Assembly: GCA_044353165.1 (NCBI GenBank)
Contig: JBILCM010000092.1
Coordinates: forward strand, 1 to 8,397
Source of the DNA: JBILCM01 sp044353165
GTDB lineage: Bacteria; Bacillota; Bacilli; Paenibacillales; YIM-B00363
Reading direction: 5' to 3'
Length of the DNA stretch: 8,397 nucleotides
Made by a program: the position numbers and the translations under genes. Under the pieces are notes generated by a model. That model saw only the letters and a list, made by a program, of their open reading frames with translations. It was not told the DNA's origin and ran no database searches. Of this stretch, positions 1 through 6,566 are shown one piece after another (position 1 is the stretch's first letter; each line of letters begins with the position of its first letter).

Positions 1-950
1 ATGCGGTGGCCACCCTCGTATATATCCGCCTTATGTCCGCGGAAATTATAACTCGGATTGTGCCCGAGTTCGAGCAGAGCCGGGTAATCGGCCCGGGGTG
101 AACAACCGTTGTCACTCGTGTACACGATGATCGTGTCATCGGTCAAACCGAGTTCGTCGAGCTTGCGCATAATTTGACCGACTACATCGTCACACATCAG
201 AACAAAGTCACCATATAGATTCGTCCCCGACTTCCCGACAAATTCAGACGTAGGCAAGATGGGGGTATGCGGCGCAGGCATCGGGAAGTAAATGAAGAAT
301 GGCTGCTCGCGGTAAGCCTCGATCTTCTCCAGCACTTTGCTAGTAAGCTGCGGCAGCACGTCTTCGTGCACGAAATCGGAACCCGTCGGCCCCTCGCGCC
401 AGAAGCCCATGACATCGTCATTGCTTGTGATTCGATTAGGCATTGCCGTGACTCGGTCATTCTCAATATAAACGTATGGGTCCATGTCCAGCGAAGCGCT
501 GATGCCATAGAAATACTCAAATCCTTGCTGCAACGGCCCGTTTGCAATCGGTTGGGAGTAATCCACATCGGTTTTCTCCTCACTGTTTCTGGCCCATGCC
601 AAGCCTAGATGCCACTTCCCGATGCATGCCGTCCGGTATCCGTTCTCCTGCAGCATGGAAGCGACCGTCGGACGCTCCGATTCAATCAACGGATCATTAT
701 AACCGAAGAGGACGCCATGCTTCAGCGCCGAACGCCAGTTGTACCGCCCGGTCAGAATGCTGTACCGCGATGGCGTGCATACCGCCGAAGAAGAATGGGC
801 ATCCGTGAATACGATGCCTTCCTTGCCTAGTTGGTCCAGATAAGGCGTATGAATTTTGGAGTGCTCGTTCAAGTAGGAAATATCCCCATACCCCATATCA
901 TCAGCCAGGATGTAAATCAAATTCGGCTTCCGTTCACGTTTCTGTGTCAT
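1..950 (-). CDS. Sulfatase (type I, formylglycine-dependent), C-terminus cut by window edge
   Basis: This is the N-terminal 316 residues of an alkaline-phosphatase-superfamily sulfatase, which hydrolyses sulfate esters. Seen: a metal-site motif ADDMGYGD (Asp17-Asp18); the formylglycine signature CTPSR with Cys58, inside VCTPSRYSILTGR; GKWHLG with Lys112 and His114; APHTP with His228; TSDNG with Asp280-Asn281; and a GHKADIYEGGHR stretch ending at the edge. All catalytic elements expected in this part of the family are present. Full-length members are usually around 450-520 residues, so roughly a third is missing. There is no signal peptide, so a cytoplasmic enzyme is likely. The ATG follows the stop of the IclR gene by one base (TAAGATG), with GAGAGGG about 10 nt upstream, indicating translational coupling. 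The Cys58 site would need a formylglycine-generating or anaerobic sulfatase-maturing enzyme encoded elsewhere. The substrate (aryl or carbohydrate sulfate) cannot be read from the sequence. Confidence 0.95.
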   Translation of the reverse strand, partial: MTQKRERKPNLIYILADDMGYGDISYLNEHSKIHTPYLDQLGKEGIVFTDAHSSSAVCTPSRYSILTGRYNWRSALKHGVLFGYNDPLIESERPTVASMLQENGYRTACIGKWHLGLAWARNSEEKTDVDYSQPIANGPLQQGFEYFYGISASLDMDPYVYIENDRVTAMPNRITSNDDVMGFWREGPTGSDFVHEDVLPQLTSKVLEKIEAYREQPFFIYFPMPAPHTPILPTSEFVGKSGTNLYGDFVLMCDDVVGQIMRKLDELGLTDDTIIVYTSDNGCSPRADYPALLELGHNPSYNFRGHKADIYEGGHR

Positions 951-951
951 C

Positions 952-1713
952 TTATGAACACCCTCTCATGTCGTCTTGTTCTGCATATTGGCATGCCATC
1001 AATGCTTTCTCTTTCAACACGCGGACGATGGACTGGATCTGCTCCTGCGGGTAATCGACTCCGGCCATACCCACAGCGATCGCCGCCCGAATCTGTCCAT
1101 GATACGCGACCGGTACAGCGATTCGTCGATTATTCATATATAACTTACCCGCATCATCACTGTATCCAAGTTCTGACGCCCTTATGATCGCCCGCTCCAC
1201 TTCCGCTTCGTCAGGAATCCGCCCCGGGTAAGCGCCAAGTGTGCCACTCGCGAGTAGCAACTTGCGCCGCTTCGGTGCAAGTGTGCCGAGGAACAAATAA
1301 CCCCAAGGTTGCACCGCATAGTCCGTGCGGCTCTCCCCGATCGACTGCATCACGACGCCTTCGGGCGCAACCTCCTTGTCGCGGCACCGCATCCGTCCGT
1401 TCAACCAATCGAACCAGATCGCGGTATGCCCAGTGGCCTCACAAATCTGCTTCAATAGCGGCGCGACGATCGGTGCCAGCGCATCCGCACTGTTCTCGAT
1501 GCTCAAATTTCGTAACCCGGCGCCTATAACGTATTGCGACTGCTCGCTTTTTTCTACGTATCCTCGTTCCATCAGCACCTTCAAATACCGATTCAGGCTC
1601 GCTGCAGGAATATCAAGTGCCAGCTTCAGTTGACTGAACCCGATCTCTCTTCGTGCCACAATCAATTCGAGAATGCGGAGACCGCCATCCAATGCCGGAG
1701 CGGTTGACACCAT
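952..1713 (-). CDS. IclR-family transcriptional regulator
   Basis: A 253-residue protein with the two-domain IclR plan. Residues about 8-68 form a winged helix-turn-helix (ALDGGLRILELI, then FSQLKLALDIPAASLNRYLKVL, then wing GYVEKSEQSQYVIG). Residues about 75-245 form the GAF-like effector-binding domain, with typical late motifs such as RIAVPVAYHGQIRAAIAVG. Length is normal for the family. The ATG has AAGGTGG six bases upstream. The sulfatase ATG follows the stop after one base, so both are probably on one mRNA made from the promoter at 1761-1789. IclR proteins usually bind a small metabolite and control a neighbouring catabolic operon and often themselves. By inference this one senses something linked to the sulfated substrate or its product. 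The effector is not predictable. The assignment to the family is firm, the target is inferred from position only. Confidence 0.92.
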   Translation of the reverse strand: MVSTAPALDGGLRILELIVARREIGFSQLKLALDIPAASLNRYLKVLMERGYVEKSEQSQYVIGAGLRNLSIENSADALAPIVAPLLKQICEATGHTAIWFDWLNGRMRCRDKEVAPEGVVMQSIGESRTDYAVQPWGYLFLGTLAPKRRKLLLASGTLGAYPGRIPDEAEVERAIIRASELGYSDDAGKLYMNNRRIAVPVAYHGQIRAAIAVGMAGVDYPQEQIQSIVRVLKEKALMACQYAEQDDMRGCS

Positions 1714-1751
1714 TCATGACCACCTTATTCCATATATAATAACAAATATTC

Positions 1752-1761
1752 TCATATATGA
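1752..1761. promoter_or_regulatory. Perfect 10-bp palindrome at the IclR transcription start, candidate operator
   Basis: TCATATATGA is a perfect palindrome lying just downstream of, and touching, the predicted -10 box. It covers the expected transcription start of the IclR-sulfatase unit. This is a usual place for a repressor site, and autoregulation is common in the IclR family. It is short and AT-rich, so chance is a real alternative. Confidence 0.35.
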
Positions 1762-1789
1762 TTTTAATGAACTATTTTATTGCAGTCAA
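1761..1789 (-). promoter_or_regulatory. Sigma-A-type promoter of the IclR-sulfatase unit
   Basis: On the minus strand TTGACT (-35, positions 1789-1784) is followed by a 17-nt spacer and TAAAAT (-10, positions 1766-1761). The match to TTGACA/TATAAT is close and the spacing is ideal. It lies about 50 nt upstream of the IclR ATG and downstream of the rhodopsin terminator, so the unit should start independently. Confidence 0.75.
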
Positions 1790-1812
1790 CGAAAAAAATA
1801 AATCGATAATAA

Positions 1813-1853
1813 CAAAAATCCGCTGACCACGAGTTCACACTCATGACAGCGGA
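1813..1853 (-). terminator. Rho-independent terminator of the rhodopsin gene
   Basis: Read on the minus strand, CCGCTG-TCAT-GAGT pairs with ACTC-GTGG-(T)-CAGCGG around a GTGA loop, which fits the stable GNRA tetraloop pattern. The stem is about 14 bp, with two G-U pairs and one bulged T. It is flanked by a further A-T pair and followed directly by TTTTTG. It sits 32 nt after the rhodopsin stop codon and before the IclR promoter, making the rhodopsin gene a discrete transcription unit at its 3' end. Confidence 0.9.
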
Positions 1854-1884
1854 AATGATTATGTGTATCTGGAGGTAGGATGTT

Positions 1885-2601
1885 CTATGCTTTGCTCATT
1901 TGTTTCACAGCAGCCAATGCGACCAATGCGAAGCCCACTTTGTTGACCAAGTCTGCAAAGTTGTAGACGAGTTCACGAATGACGCCCAATTGATCACCGG
2001 TGCCAAGCAATGTAACGGCATAACCCAATGGATAAATCGCCCATCCAATCAAGATGAAGTAGCGCATGATACGCAACCCATTCTGAATCGCCGGCGCCTT
2101 ATCTTTCGCCGCTTCGGTCACGGTTGTGAAGAGCAAGTAGATGATATATAACCAGGCAATACAAGCAATGAGGAATGTAATTAATCCATAGGTCGTGTAA
2201 CCGCCCGCGTTATTGATATCTGTCTCGCCCAAATATCCGAAGATGATCATGATCAGATCCGCCACGATGAGTTTTGTAATCAGTGAACCCGCACCGGACT
2301 TCAGACCGAGCAAGTTCGGGAACTTGATCAACAACAACGGAGTCGTAATAATCCAGTCAATATAGCGAATTTCCGTCGGGAAATTGCTAATTGAAGCGAG
2401 CAACCCGTCTGTACCCACTTCTCCTTTCATAAAGTAGTAATGCACTGCTGCAACGAAAGTGACCAGTGCTGCCAATGTTGCCGTGGAGCGATACTCTGCC
2501 TTCAAATCTCCGCGTTCAAGCAAGAAATACAACGTTGCTGCGGCCATGCCAACAAACCCAATCCAGAATGTGTACTGCGCTGCCAATACCAAAAGATCCA
2601 T
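1885..2601 (-). CDS. Microbial rhodopsin, DTK-motif light-driven proton pump
   Basis: A 238-residue seven-helix retinal protein of the inner membrane. Numbered from the ATG at 2601, helix C reads RYIDWIITTPLLLIK. This gives Arg79, the primary proton acceptor Asp82, Thr86, and Lys93 where bacteriorhodopsin has the donor Asp96. This DTK set is that of Exiguobacterium sibiricum rhodopsin, an outward proton pump. His54 in AAVHYYFM matches the conserved His that pairs with the acceptor in proteorhodopsins. Helix F has GWAIYPLGY (Trp187, Tyr190, Pro191). Helix G has YNFADLVNK with counterion Asp217 and Schiff-base Lys221. Leu90 is at the proteorhodopsin 105 tuning site, so green absorption is expected. 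The ORF extends to an ATG at 2628, but 2601 has the better GGAGGTG and matches the short N-terminus of relatives. It is a single-gene unit with its own promoter and terminator. No retinal synthesis gene is adjacent. Confidence 0.95.
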   Translation of the reverse strand: MDLLVLAAQYTFWIGFVGMAAATLYFLLERGDLKAEYRSTATLAALVTFVAAVHYYFMKGEVGTDGLLASISNFPTEIRYIDWIITTPLLLIKFPNLLGLKSGAGSLITKLIVADLIMIIFGYLGETDINNAGGYTTYGLITFLIACIAWLYIIYLLFTTVTEAAKDKAPAIQNGLRIMRYFILIGWAIYPLGYAVTLLGTGDQLGVIRELVYNFADLVNKVGFALVALAAVKQMSKA

Positions 2602-2605
2602 ACCA

Positions 2606-2612
2606 CACCTCC
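2606..2612 (-). promoter_or_regulatory. Ribosome binding site that decides the rhodopsin start
   Basis: GGAGGTG lies 4 nt before the ATG at 2601, with the GGAGG core 6 nt away. A similar but weaker AGAGGTG at 2642-2636 precedes the in-frame ATG at 2628. That one sits at or upstream of the predicted transcription start, so it would probably be missing from the mRNA. Confidence 0.7.
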
Positions 2613-2642
2613 AATAGTAGTTAAGCATTGATCCACACCTCT

Positions 2643-2671
2643 ACCCTATACCTATGTGTAAGCGTTGTCAA
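2643..2671 (-). promoter_or_regulatory. Predicted promoter of the rhodopsin gene
   Basis: On the minus strand a perfect -35 TTGACA (2671-2666) is followed either by TATAGG after 15 nt (2650-2645) or by TAGGGT after 17 nt (2648-2643). The -35 is excellent and the -10 imperfect, a combination often seen in regulated promoters. Transcription would begin near 2636-2640, giving a leader of about 35-40 nt before the ATG at 2601. The -35 overlaps the cre-like site at 2657-2670. Confidence 0.6.
2657..2670. promoter_or_regulatory. CcpA catabolite-responsive element (cre) over the rhodopsin -35 box
   Basis: TGTAAGCGTTGTCA fits every defined position of the Bacillota cre consensus TGWAANCGNTNWCA. It covers five of the six bases of the rhodopsin -35 box and part of the spacer, the classical position for CcpA repression by blocking RNA polymerase. 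It predicts that the rhodopsin is repressed by glucose-like carbon sources. CcpA itself is not in the window. The consensus match is seen, the regulation is inferred. Confidence 0.7.
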
Positions 2672-2684
2672 TAAAGCGCTAACA
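2671..2684. promoter_or_regulatory. Second, weaker cre-like half abutting the first
   Basis: ATAAAGCGCTAACA begins exactly where the perfect cre ends and matches 9 of its 11 defined positions, missing only the first T and G. It contains the palindrome AGCGCT. A tandem arrangement could strengthen CcpA binding upstream of the -35. It may equally be a chance resemblance. Confidence 0.3.
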
Positions 2685-2722
2685 TTTTTTTATATCTCAA
2701 AATCAATGCGCGCCATACGTCA

Positions 2723-5700
2723 TTATTTGGTCGTCAAATACATATACATATGTGATTCCACAGGGTGTTGTAAAGTAAGTAACATTTTTACGACAGATAT
2801 TTCCTTCCCTTGATCATCTCGCATGGAAGTTTGTTCGAACGAGTGATCTTGCGGGGTAACATCCCCCATATAATAAAACTCGCTGCCCTCGTCGTTGTGC
2901 TTCTTAATAAACAGAGGGATACGCAGCCCCTGCCTGTAGTCACGAATCGCCTTCACATCCGGACTTTCCAGCGTTCTCTTAGACTTAGACATCCATTGGA
3001 ACGTGTAGGTATTGATAAACATATCTTCGAATTTCATAGTGCTGCTGATGTCTTCTTCTTTGTGGTAATTTACGAATATCGGGCAATTGGTTTTGTCCTT
3101 GCTTACAATATACCCTCCAACATTCTGGGCAACGGGATTTTGTTCCCAACAAAGGATTCGAAAAACATCTTTCCTGGCATATTTCTTGTACAAGATAAAT
3201 CCATCAACATATGCATTCTGCCCATAATCCAGATCATAGACATATTGTGCGTAAGCGATCATATCTTCAAGAAACAGCGCAAAAACCTCATGGGTCAGAT
3301 CACTCGCAAATTGTTCATTCAGGATGATGACACCATCGGTTTCAGATACAAGACGCACTCCGAATTTTTGCGACAAGGGAACAAGTTTATTGTCCAACTT
3401 GTCTGTTGCAAACTCCAATTTTAAATTGGTCACGATCGAATGATAAAGTTTATCGCTCAATGTGATGCCATATGTTTCTAGAAGCAGTTCCTCGAGCCTC
3501 TTTCTTGAGCATTGCTTAGCTGTGATCAGTTCTCTAAGCACGATAAGTTCTTCGATTCTTTTGCCATTCAATATTTCACTCGTCAGCAACTCCAGGTACT
3601 TTCTTTGCCTATCATGTAGCACTGTTCTATAAAGCGTCTCTCTATCGGATACAAAATTAAAATACGATTTGGAATATTCCGCATACAGTTTCGGGTCTCT
3701 GGAACCATGATGTATAAAATCCATCATCATTGGCACTCTGCCGAGTTTGAATGCAAGTAGATCGTAATCTCTCACCAGGTCCTTCTTGCGTTGCATATTG
3801 GCATGATCGATCGCTTTAAATATGCGTTCCTTCGCAATCTTGTCAAAATTGACAGTAGATGCCCCAGGTATTGTACTGCTTCCGGTGGAGAGCAATCGTC
3901 TGATTCTGTCTTTGTTGTAACTTGCATCCCCATAAAGTGCGATCGGAACAAGAAAATTGTTGTTATAATTGCCGATGAAATCAATGACCGTCAAGTAATC
4001 TTTCCAGGGCGCTTTGCGGAGTCCCCTTCCCAATTGCTGCACGAAGACGATGGCTGACTGTGTTGGTCTTAACATGAGGATCTGGTTGACCCGCGGAATA
4101 TCTACACCTTCGTTGAATATATCAACCGTGAAGATGTAATCCAATTTACGCGCTTCGTCATCACTTTCTAGGCGCTTAATCGCATTCTCCCTCTCGATTT
4201 CCGAACTTTCGCCCGACAGCGCAATCGTTCTAAATCCCCTGATGTTAAACTGTTTCGAGAGTTCTCTGCTGACTTCATTCGAATTGCAAAAACAAAGCCC
4301 ACGGATGACACCATCATGCGTGCTATAGAAATTCACCTTCTCGATAATTTGCGTCACTCGTTCATCTGAGGTTAATTGGAGGAACGATTTCGTTTCATGC
4401 ATCCGTTCGTCTTCAATGAAAACATCGGTAACCCCATAATAATGAAAAGGAGACAGCATTCTCTCTTCTAACGCTCTGTGGAGTCTAATTTCATAGGCAA
4501 TGTTATATTCAAATTGTTTGAAAATATCATACCCGTCCGTTCGCTCCGGAGTAGCCGTCATCCCAAGCAGAAATTCAGGTTGAAAATGATTCATTATTTT
4601 CTGATACGTCGGCGCTCCGGCCCTGTGACTTTCATCTATGACGATATATTGAAAGTAGCGCGAGTGGAATCTGCTTAGTACATCATCTTTAGACAGCGTT
4701 TGTATGGTACAGAAGATGTAATCTGCATCATACACTTTGCTATTGCCGCTCAGTAATCCCATGCTCACCGTTGAACCCAATACTTTCTGAAAACTTCTCA
4801 TCGCGCTGCTGGCAATGTTCTCTCGATGGACAATAAATAGAAATCTCTTAATTTTATTCTTCATCACATCGAACGCAGACAGGTAGGTCTTCCCCGTCCC
4901 TGTAGCAGAAATAAGCAGCGCCTTCGAACAGCCTGCATCTCTTAATTTTTCTATGGATCGCAGCGCATCAACCTGCATCTTGTTCGGTCTCACCTTGTGA
5001 ATCGATGGGCCTTGCAATGTAGTGTTCGTCTGATCGTCCGTCGCATACCGCTCGCTGCTTTCTGCAACCTTACCATGAGCACGAGGGTCTAGAACTTCAT
5101 CTTCGGCTTCGAATCCTTTATTGAAGAAGTGATATTGGCGATGGACGTCATATATTTTCTGGTATTCTTGAATCCAATCACGATTTACTGCGGTAGCATG
5201 CTCGAACGTCTGGTTAAATTCCAACACCGTTTCTCTGACTAACGAACCATTCGCTAGCGAAGTCAGTTTGATGTTCCATTCTTTATTGTAACTTAGCGCG
5301 TCTTGTGTAAGATTGCTGCTCCCGATGATAAGACTGTACGAATCATTTTTCTTAAAGATATACCCTTTGGCATGGAAATTATGCTCGACTACAACTCTAA
5401 CTTCCACGTTCTTTAATGCAATCAGTCGCTCTAGTGCCTTCGGCTCCGTAAAATTCTGATATTGGGAGGCCATCACCTTCCCTCGAACACCCTTACTTTC
5501 GAGTTCCTTCAAGATATGAATGAGCGCAGCGACACCGCTGTTGGTAACAAAAGCGACAGAAAAGAAAAATGCATCGCAATGATTCAGCTCGTGAAGGAGA
5601 CTCGTGAGCACCTTCTGCCCCTTCTTGGCATCATTAAGCAGTAACTGGGGTCTATACTCGACCAAAGACATTGCGTTATCATCCATAAAACCTGTATGTA

Positions 5701-5731
5701 AAGATCGTGCAAGCTGATCTCTTATGATCAT
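2723..5731 (-). CDS. PLD-nuclease / SF2 DEAD-like helicase / DUF3427 fusion protein, probable defence or DNA-repair factor
   Basis: A 1002-residue cytoplasmic protein with three parts. Residues about 25-180 are a phospholipase-D-like nuclease module with HAK (His120, Lys122) and GSSN (137-140), the HxK...GSxN signature. Residues about 245-590 are a superfamily 2 helicase/translocase: Walker A SATGTGKT (275-282, Lys281), DESH (366-369), TAT in GMTATPER (391-397), and motif VI QQLGRGLRK (565-573). Residues about 620-1000 resemble the DUF3427 region, including YARKDVFRIL, NVGGYIVS and CPIFVNYHK. All catalytic motifs look intact and the length is normal for this architecture. The family is found in defence and mobile regions, but a defined biochemical role is not known to me. 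The ATG overlaps the Nudix stop as ATGA and has GGAGA eight bases upstream, so it is translationally coupled. PLD modules in such proteins act mostly as nucleases. Nuclease activity is inferred. Confidence 0.9.
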   Translation of the reverse strand: MIIRDQLARSLHTGFMDDNAMSLVEYRPQLLLNDAKKGQKVLTSLLHELNHCDAFFFSVAFVTNSGVAALIHILKELESKGVRGKVMASQYQNFTEPKALERLIALKNVEVRVVVEHNFHAKGYIFKKNDSYSLIIGSSNLTQDALSYNKEWNIKLTSLANGSLVRETVLEFNQTFEHATAVNRDWIQEYQKIYDVHRQYHFFNKGFEAEDEVLDPRAHGKVAESSERYATDDQTNTTLQGPSIHKVRPNKMQVDALRSIEKLRDAGCSKALLISATGTGKTYLSAFDVMKNKIKRFLFIVHRENIASSAMRSFQKVLGSTVSMGLLSGNSKVYDADYIFCTIQTLSKDDVLSRFHSRYFQYIVIDESHRAGAPTYQKIMNHFQPEFLLGMTATPERTDGYDIFKQFEYNIAYEIRLHRALEERMLSPFHYYGVTDVFIEDERMHETKSFLQLTSDERVTQIIEKVNFYSTHDGVIRGLCFCNSNEVSRELSKQFNIRGFRTIALSGESSEIERENAIKRLESDDEARKLDYIFTVDIFNEGVDIPRVNQILMLRPTQSAIVFVQQLGRGLRKAPWKDYLTVIDFIGNYNNNFLVPIALYGDASYNKDRIRRLLSTGSSTIPGASTVNFDKIAKERIFKAIDHANMQRKKDLVRDYDLLAFKLGRVPMMMDFIHHGSRDPKLYAEYSKSYFNFVSDRETLYRTVLHDRQRKYLELLTSEILNGKRIEELIVLRELITAKQCSRKRLEELLLETYGITLSDKLYHSIVTNLKLEFATDKLDNKLVPLSQKFGVRLVSETDGVIILNEQFASDLTHEVFALFLEDMIAYAQYVYDLDYGQNAYVDGFILYKKYARKDVFRILCWEQNPVAQNVGGYIVSKDKTNCPIFVNYHKEEDISSTMKFEDMFINTYTFQWMSKSKRTLESPDVKAIRDYRQGLRIPLFIKKHNDEGSEFYYMGDVTPQDHSFEQTSMRDDQGKEISVVKMLLTLQHPVESHMYMYLTTK

Positions 5732-6132
5732 ATCGGGGTCTCCATTAACTTTCTAACGATGGGCAAATCCGCTGCCGCCCAGTCTAACGTGTCTAATGCA
5801 TCATTCTTCAGCCATACTTCGGCAATATGTTCGCTTCTTGTCAATTGTCTGCTGGATACATAACACAAATAACTATGCATGGTGATCCTAAAGTCAGGGT
5901 AGGTATGTTGTACGGTGAGAAAATGGTGCTCCGGTTTCACTTCCACATGAACAGACAATTCTTCCTTCAGCTCTCGCTGTAAAGCACCTTCTAGAGTCTC
6001 GCCTACTTCCACTTTGCCACCCGGAAATTCAAACTTGTGTGAGATATAATCGAATCGACTTGTCCCTCTTTGCATGCACAAGATCTCATGGTGATGTATG
6101 AGTATGGCCGCCGTCACTTCATAATGCTTCAT
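5728..6132 (-). CDS. Nudix hydrolase, MutT/NudG-like (deoxy)nucleoside triphosphate pyrophosphohydrolase
   Basis: A 134-residue Nudix protein, normal size for MutT-type enzymes that hydrolyse damaged or modified (d)NTPs to the monophosphate and pyrophosphate. The Nudix box runs from Gly39 to Val61: Gly39, Glu45, Arg53-Glu54, then Glu57-Glu58 as metal ligands. Position 60 is Ser where the consensus has Gly. The front FEFPGGKVE and the late EHIAEVWL...LDWAAADLPIV are typical of the MutT/CTP-pyrophosphohydrolase group. The ATG overlaps the hepT-like stop by 4 nt (ATGA) and has GGAGGG seven bases upstream. The stop in turn overlaps the helicase ATG by 4 nt. It is therefore coupled on both sides, suggesting a fixed stoichiometry with the toxin and the helicase. 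Its substrate is not predictable. Within a defence context it might remove phage-type or signalling nucleotides, which is inference only. Confidence 0.93.
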   Translation of the reverse strand: MKHYEVTAAILIHHHEILCMQRGTSRFDYISHKFEFPGGKVEVGETLEGALQRELKEELSVHVEVKPEHHFLTVQHTYPDFRITMHSYLCYVSSRQLTRSEHIAEVWLKNDALDTLDWAAADLPIVRKLMETPI

Positions 6133-6566
6133 CTCTTATCCCTCCGAGTATGAAGCTGCTCAACAAAGTGCAACAACGCTTTTGTATATTGCTTAAAATC
6201 CACAAGATGATGTTTAACTATTCCTTCAAGAACCTCTAAGTTCAGTGTCTGATAATCATGCACTGCAATGTTACGAAAACCTACCATCGCCTGCATCTGA
6301 TTCATTGTATTTTCATCAATCACATGATTTTTATGTAAGATTTCGAAAGCTTCTCTGCTTTTTTGCGGAATCCCCCAATGTTGACTTGAAATAAGATGCA
6401 TCGCCAAATCTATCGCGGCTTCACATCCCCGCTGAATATTTAATACAATCGAATCTTGCTTTGTAAAGTCGTGCAAGTTACGGGTGTCATTCGCATATAC
6501 TTCATGGATTCGCAGCAAACACCTTTCGATGATTGCCACCTTGTTCAATATCACGTCATACACCAT
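6129..6566 (-). CDS. hepT: HepT-like HEPN-domain toxin (DUF86)
   Basis: A 145-residue, mainly helical DUF86/HEPN protein. The RX4HXY ribonuclease motif is intact at Arg98, His103 and Tyr105 (FRNIAVHDY). Known family members are RNases whose motif tyrosine is AMPylated by the partner MntA, which silences the toxin. The ORF is open to an ATG at 6617. The ATG at 6566 is preferred because it has AGGA seven bases upstream and gives the standard start MVYDVILNK. It also overlaps the antitoxin by only 11 nt instead of 62. The stop overlaps the Nudix ATG by 4 nt. The pair with the upstream nucleotidyltransferase is a classic MntA-HepT module, here with two further coupled genes behind it. Assignment to the family is firm; toxicity in this host is inferred. 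Confidence 0.88.
   Translation of the reverse strand: MVYDVILNKVAIIERCLLRIHEVYANDTRNLHDFTKQDSIVLNIQRGCEAAIDLAMHLISSQHWGIPQKSREAFEILHKNHVIDENTMNQMQAMVGFRNIAVHDYQTLNLEVLEGIVKHHLVDFKQYTKALLHFVEQLHTRRDKR

Noticed and set aside
2701..2730. AATG...CATT pairing after the helicase stop as a terminator
   Set aside because: Only four base pairs form at the ends, the inner bases do not pair well, and the following T-run is interrupted.
2810..3424. A 204-codon open frame on the plus strand opposite the helicase gene
   Set aside because: It lies wholly antisense to a gene with clear domains, its translation shows no recognisable motif, and no promoter or binding site of note precedes it.
982..3805. The 14-base word TGCATATTGGCATG occurs at 982-995 and at 3792-3805
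   Set aside because: Both copies lie inside unrelated coding genes in different proteins, with no extension beyond the word. Best explained as chance.
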